Shown one piece after another: positions 1-6,672 of a stretch of 64,000 nucleotides of DNA. The notes below the pieces were generated by a model. The model worked only from the letters and a program-made list of their open reading frames with translations. It was not told where the DNA came from and searched no databases. Within the stretch, counting starts at the first letter, position 1; each line of letters starts with the position of its first letter. The stretch is taken from the NCBI RefSeq assembly GCF_900128975.1, contig NZ_FQVC01000004.1, positions 67,423 to 131,422 of the forward strand, written 5' to 3'. Both the position numbers and the translations under genes were made by a program. The DNA comes from Devosia limi DSM 17137. Lineage in GTDB: Bacteria > Pseudomonadota > Alphaproteobacteria > Rhizobiales > Devosiaceae.

Positions 1-6
1 CCGGCG

Positions 7-303
7 CCGGTTACTGCTGGCTGAAATGCGTTCGTTTCACCACAAATCCCCCAGCTCCATCGCCTCCCTCCCCCTTGAGGGGAGGGATCGAGGGTGGGGG
101 TGCTGAGGTCAGACACAAACATGGAGATAGGGAGTGAGCGCAGCGCAGCACCCCCACCCTAGCCCTCCCCCTCGAGGGGGGAGGGGATTGCATGGTGGCT
201 CGCGGGCCCCGGTTGCTGCTGGCTGAAATGCGTTCGGTTCACCCCATAGCCCTCGGCTCCACCGCCTCCCTCCCCCTTGAGGGGAGGGATCGAGGGTGGG
301 GGT
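7..303. repeat. 95-bp direct duplication (copies 7-101 and 209-303)
   Basis: Two stretches of about 95 bp, at 7-101 and 209-303, share nearly the same sequence: a GCTGGCTGAAATGCGTTCG-like segment followed by the G-rich palindromic motif. They lie 202 bp apart in the same orientation, with only scattered mismatches. The whole 1-382 interval has no convincing gene; the short open frames in it are low-complexity translations of the repeats. Confidence 0.85.
64..186. repeat. G-rich inverted-pair intergenic repeat, copy 1
   Basis: The left arm (64-101) reads CCTCCCTCCCCCTTGAGGGG and then a G-rich tail; the right arm (149-186) is its near reverse complement. The arms are separated by about 47 bp, so the element can fold into a large stem. 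Positions 79-100 hold four G-runs of 3-5 separated by 1, 5 and 1 bases, which fits the canonical G-quadruplex pattern. The right arm carries the same pattern on the minus strand (151-170). Confidence 0.85.
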
Positions 304-360
304 CTGTCAGTGGCGCACAAAACGACCCCCACCCCGGCCCTCCCCTCAAGGGGGAGGGGA
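265..360. repeat. G-rich inverted-pair intergenic repeat, copy 2
   Basis: This is the second copy of the element at 64-186. The left arm (265-303) has G-runs at 281-302 and the inverted right arm (326-360) has C-runs at 326-345. The spacer between the arms is shorter (about 22 bp). It ends just before the stop codon of the minus-strand DMT gene at 383, where it could also act as a transcription-end structure. Confidence 0.85.
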
Positions 361-382
361 CGAAAGGCTGCCTGCCGCGGCG

Positions 383-1273
383 TTACCCCACCGCCACCGC
401 GCGCCGCTGCGCCACCATCAATCCCAGCGCACAGGCCGAAATAATCAGCCCGCCGCCGATCCAAAGCCGCAGTTCCGGCACTTCGCTGAAAAACAGATAG
501 CCAAACGCGGCTGCCCAGAGCAGGGCGGTGTAATCGACCACCGCAAACACCGAGGCCGGTACGCGCTTGAGCCCATTGATCAGGAACAGGAAGCCGAGCG
601 CCCCGAGCAGGCCGATCAGCGCGATCAATGGCCAGCTCGCCGTCGGTGGCGGCGCAAAGCCCGGCACGATCAGCGGAATGGCAATTGCAGCTGCAACTGC
701 CGATTGCGCCAGCGTCATCGTCGCGGCGCCCTCATCGGCGGAATGGTGCTTCATCAAGACGATGGCGACGGCATAGCTCATCGGCGCCAGGATGGCGGCG
801 CCCCAGGCGAGAATGTCCGATGATCCGGAGACCTCGATCGGCTCGCCGCCAAAAACGATGACGGCCGAGCCGGCAATGCCGAGCACGATAGCGCCCACCA
901 GGCCCAGCGATACCGGCTCCTTGAGAAATACGATGCCGAACAAGGACACATAGATCGGTGCGCTCATGCCCAGCGCAGCGGCGACGGCGAGCGGCAGGTG
1001 GGTTACCCCATAAAAGAAGAAGCAGGCGGTCAGTGCCATCAGCGCGCCGCGCTGGGCATGGCGGCCATAATTGCGACGCAGCGGCCAGGCGCCACGGGTC
1101 AGCGCTATATACAGCGCCAGCCAGATGGCCGCTCCGGCATAGCGCACGAAGACGATCATGAAAGTCGACATCCCGGCGCCCAGGGTCTTGGCGACGGCAT
1201 CCATGGCGCAAATAAAGGCAATGCCGGTGCCGCAGAGCAGAATGGCGCGCAGGGCCTCGCTGCGCTGGCTCAT
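383..1273 (-). CDS. EamA/DMT-family membrane transporter
   Basis: This 296-residue protein belongs to the drug/metabolite transporter (EamA, RhaT-like) superfamily, which exports or imports small metabolites across the inner membrane; the substrate cannot be predicted. The sequence shows about ten hydrophobic segments in two five-helix halves, the usual layout and length. The start was set at the ATG at 1273, giving MSQRSEALRAI. The frame stays open further upstream, but that extension is hydrophilic and overlaps the acetyltransferase gene. The start overlaps the stop of the upstream gene by 4 bp (ATGA), so the two are probably cotranscribed and translationally coupled. Confidence 0.85.
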   Translation of the reverse strand: MSQRSEALRAILLCGTGIAFICAMDAVAKTLGAGMSTFMIVFVRYAGAAIWLALYIALTRGAWPLRRNYGRHAQRGALMALTACFFFYGVTHLPLAVAAALGMSAPIYVSLFGIVFLKEPVSLGLVGAIVLGIAGSAVIVFGGEPIEVSGSSDILAWGAAILAPMSYAVAIVLMKHHSADEGAATMTLAQSAVAAAIAIPLIVPGFAPPPTASWPLIALIGLLGALGFLFLINGLKRVPASVFAVVDYTALLWAAAFGYLFFSEVPELRLWIGGGLIISACALGLMVAQRRAVAVG

Positions 1274-1695
1274 GGTTGCAAAGGTTTCTGCAAGAAGGTG
1301 CGGGTGCGGCCCTTGGGGAATTCCGGCAGTTCGCCGAAAGCGGCATAGCCCTGTCGTTGGTAGAGGCGCAGCGCGGCAGGGTTGAAAGTGTCGATATAGG
1401 CGCCGTGGCAACCGCGCCTGCTCGCTTCGGCTTCCGCCATGGCCAGCAGCTTGCCGGCCAGGCCTTGGCCGCGCATGGGCTCGGAGAGCCAGAGCCATTG
1501 CACATAAAGCCAGCCCCAGGCTGTATAGCCGGAGAGGCCGCCGGCAAGGGCGCCGCTTTCATCGCGTACCAGAACGGCAAGGGGCACACGGCCGGATGGT
1601 CCGACATCTGCCGCGTTGTAGTCCGTCAGTCCCTTGCCGATGGCGGCAAGGTCCGCTTCGTCCGGCTCATGGGTCAGTTCCAGCGAGATCGACAT
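1270..1695 (-). CDS. GNAT-family N-acetyltransferase
   Basis: This 141-residue protein has the GNAT acetyl-CoA-binding fold. The motif A region reads LSEPMRGQGLAGKLLAMAE, around residues 70-90, matching the R/Q-x-x-G-x-G/A loop. The tail YIDTFNPAALRLYQRQGYAAFGE is the typical motif B ending. It would transfer an acetyl group from acetyl-CoA to an unknown amine. It lies between murQ (7 bp gap) and the DMT transporter (4 bp overlap), so it is likely in an operon with them. An acetylated product exported by the DMT neighbour is possible but only an inference. Confidence 0.85.
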   Translation of the reverse strand: MSISLELTHEPDEADLAAIGKGLTDYNAADVGPSGRVPLAVLVRDESGALAGGLSGYTAWGWLYVQWLWLSEPMRGQGLAGKLLAMAEAEASRRGCHGAYIDTFNPAALRLYQRQGYAAFGELPEFPKGRTRTFLQKPLQP

Positions 1696-1702
1696 GGGGT
1701 GA

Positions 1703-2602
1703 CTAGATCAATGCCTGGCGCAGATTGCCATTGGCACGGTCGAGCGCGGCCTGCGCATCGGCCTTGCCGATGGATTTGCTCAGCATCACCGTGGCCAGCT
1801 TGATCACGCCCTCGGCTTCGTCGAGCGCGGCTTCGGCTGCGGCGCGCTCGGCGCCCGTCAGTTCGGCCACCATCAGGATGGCGCGTTCGCGCAGCTTGAC
1901 ATTGGTGGGGCGCATCTCGACCATCAGGCCGCGATAGACAAAGCCCAGCTTGATCATCACGCCGGTGGACAGGCAATTGAGCGCCGCCTTTTGGGCCGTG
2001 CCGGCCTTCATGCGGGTCGAACCGGCCAGCAGTTCCGGACCGGTCTCGATCAGCACCGGGATCTCCGAAACCGCGCCGACGCGGCCACCGGCATTGTTGA
2101 GGATGCCGATGGTGAGCGCGCCGATGCTGCGCGCATGGGCCAGGCCCGAGGCGGTGTAGGGCGTGTTGCCGCTGGCGGCCAGGCCGATGACCACGTCATT
2201 GGCGGCAACATTGACGGCCTGCAGGTCGATGATCGCCGCCTCTTCGCTGTCCTCGGCGCCTTCGATGGCGTGCTTGAGGGCGCGTTCGCCGCCCGCCATC
2301 AGGCTGATGGCGCGTTCATAGGGCCAGTTGAAAGTGGGCGGCAGCTCGGCGCCGTCCTGGGTGGCAATGCGCCCGGATGTGCCAGCGCCCATATAGATCA
2401 GCCGTCCGCCATCGCGCAGACGTTCAGCCGCGGCGTCGATGGCTTTGGTCAGTGCGGGGCTGGCCTGCTGCACGGCGCCGATCGCGGCAAACTGGCTTTC
2501 GATGATGCCGGTCACCAGTTCGCGGGTCGACCAGTTCTCGATGCTGGCATAGCGCGCCGATGCTGTTTCGCTGCTGGTGGCCGCCTTGGTCTCGTCTCGC
2601 AT
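1703..2602 (-). CDS. murQ: N-acetylmuramic acid 6-phosphate etherase
   Basis: MurQ cleaves the D-lactyl ether of N-acetylmuramate 6-phosphate to give N-acetylglucosamine 6-phosphate and D-lactate in cytosolic peptidoglycan recycling. The 299-residue protein has the SIS sugar-isomerase fold with the signature YMGAGTSGRIATQDGAELPP, and GLAASGNTPYT and GSTRMKAGTAQK further on. The start at 2602 (MRDETKAAT) is chosen because an AGGAG sits 7 bases upstream. A longer open frame to 2695 lacks such a site. No anmK or PTS partner is in the window. It heads the short murQ-acetyltransferase-DMT run. Confidence 0.95.
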   Translation of the reverse strand: MRDETKAATSSETASARYASIENWSTRELVTGIIESQFAAIGAVQQASPALTKAIDAAAERLRDGGRLIYMGAGTSGRIATQDGAELPPTFNWPYERAISLMAGGERALKHAIEGAEDSEEAAIIDLQAVNVAANDVVIGLAASGNTPYTASGLAHARSIGALTIGILNNAGGRVGAVSEIPVLIETGPELLAGSTRMKAGTAQKAALNCLSTGVMIKLGFVYRGLMVEMRPTNVKLRERAILMVAELTGAERAAAEAALDEAEGVIKLATVMLSKSIGKADAQAALDRANGNLRQALI

Positions 2603-2714
2603 CGATCGTCTCCTGGGATTGCGCCGCGACCATAGGCAATCTCCTGCCAAGTTGCCAGAATGGCAGGAGATGAAGTTGTGGCCGGCGCACCCCAAAAATG
2701 CGATTGCCTCGGCG

Positions 2715-3254
2715 CTATTGCGCCAGTTCGGCGGTGCGTTCCAGGGCCCGGGTGAAGCCGGTCAGCGACACCGAAATCGGCACAGGCTGCTGGGTGTCGG
2801 CGCCAATGCCAGTGGCGGTCAAGGTCGCGCCTGCCTTGAGCTGGTCGAGCTGGGCCGAATCGAAGCTGAGCGGCACCAGGCACCCGGTCGGAATGCAGGT
2901 CAGGAAGGGGAGCGGCGCTCCCAGTCCTTCGCCATCCACTGCCAGCGCCAGACCATTGGCAAAGTTCAGGCCGAACGGGCCGACCAGCATGCCGGCAAGT
3001 GTCCCATCCTGGGGTGGCGTCAGTTCCAGCATCAGCACGCGCTGACCGGATTGGGAATCGGCCAGTGCCTGCGAGAAGGCGCATTGCTTGCCGCTCGCCG
3101 GTGTCGTGCAGGTGACGGTCCAGTCGCCATGCGTCTCGGTGACGAGGCTGGCACCGCCCGGCAGGGTCGAGGCCGGAGCCTCCTGGCCATGGGCCGCTCC
3201 GGACAGGGCAAGGCTGGCAGCGGCGAAGAGGGCGGTACGCAGGTTCAGCATCAT
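2715..3254 (-). CDS. IalB-family (invasion-associated locus B) exported protein
   Basis: This 179-residue protein has a clear signal peptide (MMLNLRTALFAAASLALSGAAHG) followed by the IalB-type domain: HGDWTVTC near the mature N-terminus, a Cys pair (CTTPASGKQCAFSQ), a second pair (LTCIPTGCLVPLSF) and a hydrophobic core. IalB-like proteins are periplasmic or surface proteins of alphaproteobacteria with no defined biochemical role. The start codon overlaps the stop of the ChaN-like gene by 4 bp, so it is the last gene of the receptor/ABC/HemS-like/ChaN run. An AGGAG lies 5 bases before the ATG. A role in haem handling is suggested only by position. Confidence 0.85.
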   Translation of the reverse strand: MMLNLRTALFAAASLALSGAAHGQEAPASTLPGGASLVTETHGDWTVTCTTPASGKQCAFSQALADSQSGQRVLMLELTPPQDGTLAGMLVGPFGLNFANGLALAVDGEGLGAPLPFLTCIPTGCLVPLSFDSAQLDQLKAGATLTATGIGADTQQPVPISVSLTGFTRALERTAELAQ

Positions 3255-4123
3255 CTCTGCTCCTGTGGCCGTGGGGCGTTGCGCTGGTCCATCGGCGCCA
3301 CGTCATTGGTATCGAGACGGAACAGGCCGGCAGCGACGGGAATGTCGTATCGCGGCTGGAAATCGCCTTCCTCGGGCAGCAGTACCCCAACCTTGTCCAC
3401 GCCTAGATCGGCCAGCTGGAACGGCGTGCCATGGCCGTATTCCATGTGCCCGCGGCCGATAATGCCGATGACGATGCGGTCCGGATCCCTGGTGCGGCCG
3501 GCGGCGATATTGCAGGCAAAGGCGCGGTCCCAGGTCTGCTGGGCGCGGATGAAACGGTCGAATACCGGGTCCATCGGCGTCTGCGCATCGCGTCCTTCGC
3601 GGCGGCCGCCGGTCAGGTTGAACAGATATTCGCGCGCCTCGGGCGTGGCAGGCCTGGATGGTGTCAGGCCGTCGCGCTCGTCCACCGGGATGGCGTCCCA
3701 GCCTTCCTTGCCGACACGCGTCACCAGCGGGCGGTGGCAATTGAGCGCCAGCATCGGCACCTTGAACTGACGGCAGAACTGGAACAGCGGCAGGTACAGC
3801 GCGGGCGGGAAGCCCCAGACCGTCTGCCATTCCGATTGCTCGAGAAACGCATCGGTATCGATGGTGCCCGACACATAGGCGTCAAGCGCCGACTGCACCC
3901 GGCGCGGGAACATCTCGAAGCCCATCGAAATGGGCCTGCCCAATGCCAGGAGCCCAGCCGCCACGTGCAGCTGCCAGCGGTGGATGTCGTAGCGGTTATG
4001 CGTCTCGCCCAACAGCACGACCTGCTGCTGGCTCATCCGCGTCAGGATTTCGGCATGGCTGACCTGGCTGAGTGTCTTGGGATCGAGCCAGGTACCGGCG
4101 GGGTGGGTGATGGTTTCGCTCAT
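3251..4123 (-). CDS. ChaN-like haem-binding/Tiki superfamily protein without signal peptide
   Basis: This 290-residue protein matches the ChaN/Tiki (EreA-like) fold. The N-terminal VVLLGETHNRYDIHRWQ has the Gly-Glu-x-His motif, ISMGFEMFPRR follows, and IGRGHMEYGHGTPFQL near residue 230 has the conserved His. ChaN of Campylobacter is an iron-regulated haem-binding outer-membrane lipoprotein. Here the N-terminus (MSETITHPAGTWLD) shows no signal peptide or lipobox, so the product is probably cytosolic. It follows the HemS-like gene by 3 bp and overlaps ialB by 4 bp. Context supports haem or tetrapyrrole handling; the exact reaction is unknown. Confidence 0.8.
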   Translation of the reverse strand: MSETITHPAGTWLDPKTLSQVSHAEILTRMSQQQVVLLGETHNRYDIHRWQLHVAAGLLALGRPISMGFEMFPRRVQSALDAYVSGTIDTDAFLEQSEWQTVWGFPPALYLPLFQFCRQFKVPMLALNCHRPLVTRVGKEGWDAIPVDERDGLTPSRPATPEAREYLFNLTGGRREGRDAQTPMDPVFDRFIRAQQTWDRAFACNIAAGRTRDPDRIVIGIIGRGHMEYGHGTPFQLADLGVDKVGVLLPEEGDFQPRYDIPVAAGLFRLDTNDVAPMDQRNAPRPQEQR

Positions 4124-4126
4124 CGC

Positions 4127-4876
4127 TCAGACGGCCTCGGCAATCGGTGCTGGCGCGACAAATGCGGCCGCCGGGCCATGCACGGTGAGGCCGGTCGGCT
4201 CGCCATCGGCATTGAGCGCAACCATCACCGCACCATTGCCATCCGTATCCTGCCGCCACGAAGCGACAGCGCAAGCGCGCAGATGCAGGTGGAAATCGGT
4301 GCGCATGACATTGATGAAGCCACGCGACGGGCTGACCTTCTCGACCACGCCAGCCCAGTCCTGGGTGAAGCCGGGGCGGGTGATACGCACGGTGACGCCC
4401 TGCGCTGATGCCAGAGCCGCCTGGAATGGCACGGTGCCGGGGTCATTCGGATCGGTTTCCGTCGCCGCATTGCCTCCCGGCGGGGTGCGCTCGACGATCT
4501 CCAGCGCTTCGCCCGGACCGAACTGGCTCACCACGGCGTCGAACGGCTCGATGCCGGCAAAGCCGATGACGCTGCACAGCACATTGTCGGCATCCTGCAT
4601 GAAGTCGATGCGCGGATAGCACTGCCCGCCCATAATGCTGGTGCGGTCGACGATCATCGCGGTGATCGCCCCGACCTCAATGCGCGAGTCATGCTCGGCG
4701 CCCGAGCAGACCAGCCAGCCATTGTCCTCGGCCACGGCTTCGACCACGCCCATGCGTTCATGGGTGGCGCCGCCCTGACGGGTATTGATCATCAGGCGGC
4801 CCATGCCGGGCAAGGCCTTGATGACAGCTGCTGGTTCGGCCGACAGGCGCTCGCGCTGGTGGGGAGTATTCGACAT
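4127..4876 (-). CDS. divergent HemS/ChuX-like double-repeat protein
   Basis: This 249-residue protein is not a standard HmuS but shows the same two-repeat plan. The second half reads TQDWAGVVEKV (171-181), FINVM, FHLHLR (195-200) and LNADGEPTGLTVHGP. It aligns segment by segment with TQIHSGVVKTI, WLNVM, FHMHLR and FGADGEVIIHLVG of the HmuS encoded at 9581-10654. The first half (THERMGVVEAV, GWLV, PRIDFM) looks like another copy. The HmuS IHSG histidine is Trp here (DWAG), and the TRNE motif is only partly kept (NTRQ). It could bind haem differently, bind another tetrapyrrole, or act as a chaperone. It lies between the ABC gene (16 bp) and the ChaN-like gene (3 bp). Homology is judged by eye. 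Confidence 0.6.
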   Translation of the reverse strand: MSNTPHQRERLSAEPAAVIKALPGMGRLMINTRQGGATHERMGVVEAVAEDNGWLVCSGAEHDSRIEVGAITAMIVDRTSIMGGQCYPRIDFMQDADNVLCSVIGFAGIEPFDAVVSQFGPGEALEIVERTPPGGNAATETDPNDPGTVPFQAALASAQGVTVRITRPGFTQDWAGVVEKVSPSRGFINVMRTDFHLHLRACAVASWRQDTDGNGAVMVALNADGEPTGLTVHGPAAAFVAPAPIAEAV

Positions 4877-4892
4877 GCTTGGTCCTCAGGTT

Positions 4893-6611
4893 TCAGGCTA
4901 GAACAGGAATTTGGGTTTGTGCAGATGCTGGCTCCTCATCGAGCTCCATCATCCGCACCGGGCCGAGGCCCTTGGGCTGGCGGTGCGCAACGATCACCAT
5001 CGTGGCGCGGGGCAGCTCGGTCCGCAGCAGGGCGAACAATTGCGCCTCAGCCGCGATATCGAGCGCCGAAGTGGGTTCATCCAGCCAGATGCAGTCCGGC
5101 TTGAGCACCAGCAGCCGCCCCAGCGCCAGCCGCTGCTCCTCACCGCCCGACAGGCCCTGCGCCGGATCCTGGCCGGGCGCGCTATCGATGCGATTGGCCA
5201 GCCCGACGCGGGTCAGCACATCATCGAGATAGGCCTGCTCGTAGCTTGAGGGGTCTTGGGGATAGGTCAGCGCCGAATAGATCGAGGCACTGGGAAAATA
5301 GGGCCGCTGCGGCAGAAAAATCTGGTTGCCGACCGCACAGCGCAGGCATCCCGACGCATAGGGCCAGAGCCCGGCCAGTGCCTTGAGCAGGGTCGACTTG
5401 CCCAGTCCCGAGGCGCCACGCACCCAGATGGTTTCGCCCGGTGCGATATTGAACCGGCCGAGGCAGAGCAGGGGACGCCCGGTCGGCGTGGCCACAGCGA
5501 CATTCTCGATTTCGATACTGTCATTGAGCGCCGGATCGGCGGCAACCCCACCGCGGGTCTCGCCGGCGCGCCGGGCGGCAGTGATGAAATTGTCGAGGCG
5601 CGATGAGGCGGCCACCAGCTCGGCCAGGTCGCGATAGGAGAAGATGAACCAAGACAGCGTGGTCACGACGCTGGAAAAGGCCGAGCTCAGCTGCATCAGG
5701 CCGCCAAAGGCGACATGACCGGCCAGATAGCCGGGCAGGGCCACGAATAGCGGAATGCGCAGCACCGAGCTGTTGAATGGATAGGTGAAGCCGCCCAGGA
5801 TCAGCTCGCGTCTGATCAGGTGTCCCCAATTGGTCGAGATCGCTTCGAAGCGGTCACCCAGCAGGCGCCGTTCGGCGGCCTCGCCATTGCCGAGCGCGAC
5901 GGCCTCGGTATTGGAGCGCAGCCGCACCAGCGCAAAGCGGAAATCGGCCTCGCGCTTCTGCTGCTGCACCAGCAGCGGCTTCAGCGGCTTGCCCAGCAAA
6001 TGGGTCAGGCCGGTGCAGAGCGCCACATAGATGAAGGCCGCCCAGATCATGTAGTGCGGGATTTCGATCGGAATGCCGATCGGCGCCAGCGACAGCGGAA
6101 ACTGCGCCAGGCTCCACAGCACGACGAGATAGGAAAACAGGCCGACGACGCGCGAGATCAGGTCGAGCGCTTCGCTCAGCAGTTTTTGCAGGAAGATAAC
6201 GACGTCTTCGGCAATGCGCTGGTCGGGATTGTCGACGCCCTCGGCGCCGCCGGCAACCGACATGTGCCAATAGGCCTTATTGGCCAGCCAGATATCGAGC
6301 ACATTGCTGGTCAGGCTGCGGCGCCAGCGCATTTCCAGGCGCTTGCGGATATAGAGGCCGACCAGATGGCGGATCGCGTTCAGCGTCACGATAATGCCGA
6401 AAATGCCGACCTGCCGCACCGCCTCGGCGGCGTCGAATTGTTCGAGCGCCCCGTAAAAGGCGCCGGTCCACTCGATCAGGCGGATGGTGGCGTAAACGCC
6501 GAGCAGGTCGAGCCCGACAACCACGGCGAACATGACGAGGCCGAGCTTGCGGTAATCGCCGCGCAGGCATAGCGCCATCAGCCGCCAGAACTGAGAAAGT
6601 ACACGAACCAT
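4893..6611 (-). CDS. SbmA/YddA-type ABC transporter (fused permease-ATPase)
   Basis: This 572-residue protein fuses an SbmA/BacA-like transmembrane domain (about residues 1-330, six helices) to an ABC ATPase. The first part has the family hallmark DNPDQRIAEDV and READFRFALVRLRSNTEAVAL. The ATPase has Walker A GASGLGKSTLLKAL, signature LSGGEEQRLALGR and Walker B CIWLDEPTSALD. E. coli YddA and Mycobacterium Rv1819c share this layout; Rv1819c imports cobalamin and peptides. The gene sits 61 bp after the TonB-dependent receptor and 16 bp before the HemS-like gene, so uptake of the receptor's cargo is a reasonable guess. A peptide-export role is the alternative. Confidence 0.85.
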   Translation of the reverse strand: MVRVLSQFWRLMALCLRGDYRKLGLVMFAVVVGLDLLGVYATIRLIEWTGAFYGALEQFDAAEAVRQVGIFGIIVTLNAIRHLVGLYIRKRLEMRWRRSLTSNVLDIWLANKAYWHMSVAGGAEGVDNPDQRIAEDVVIFLQKLLSEALDLISRVVGLFSYLVVLWSLAQFPLSLAPIGIPIEIPHYMIWAAFIYVALCTGLTHLLGKPLKPLLVQQQKREADFRFALVRLRSNTEAVALGNGEAAERRLLGDRFEAISTNWGHLIRRELILGGFTYPFNSSVLRIPLFVALPGYLAGHVAFGGLMQLSSAFSSVVTTLSWFIFSYRDLAELVAASSRLDNFITAARRAGETRGGVAADPALNDSIEIENVAVATPTGRPLLCLGRFNIAPGETIWVRGASGLGKSTLLKALAGLWPYASGCLRCAVGNQIFLPQRPYFPSASIYSALTYPQDPSSYEQAYLDDVLTRVGLANRIDSAPGQDPAQGLSGGEEQRLALGRLLVLKPDCIWLDEPTSALDIAAEAQLFALLRTELPRATMVIVAHRQPKGLGPVRMMELDEEPASAQTQIPVLA

Positions 6612-6672
6612 CTATCTGCCCTCAAAGCGGCCGGGAGGCCGCAGCCCCCCGGCAGATATTGTGTGACGCGGC

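Noticed and set aside
1..382. Possible CRISPR array from repeated G-rich motifs
   Set aside because: Only four arms in inverted pairs with unequal spacing and palindromic content; no uniform repeat-spacer pattern and no cas genes.
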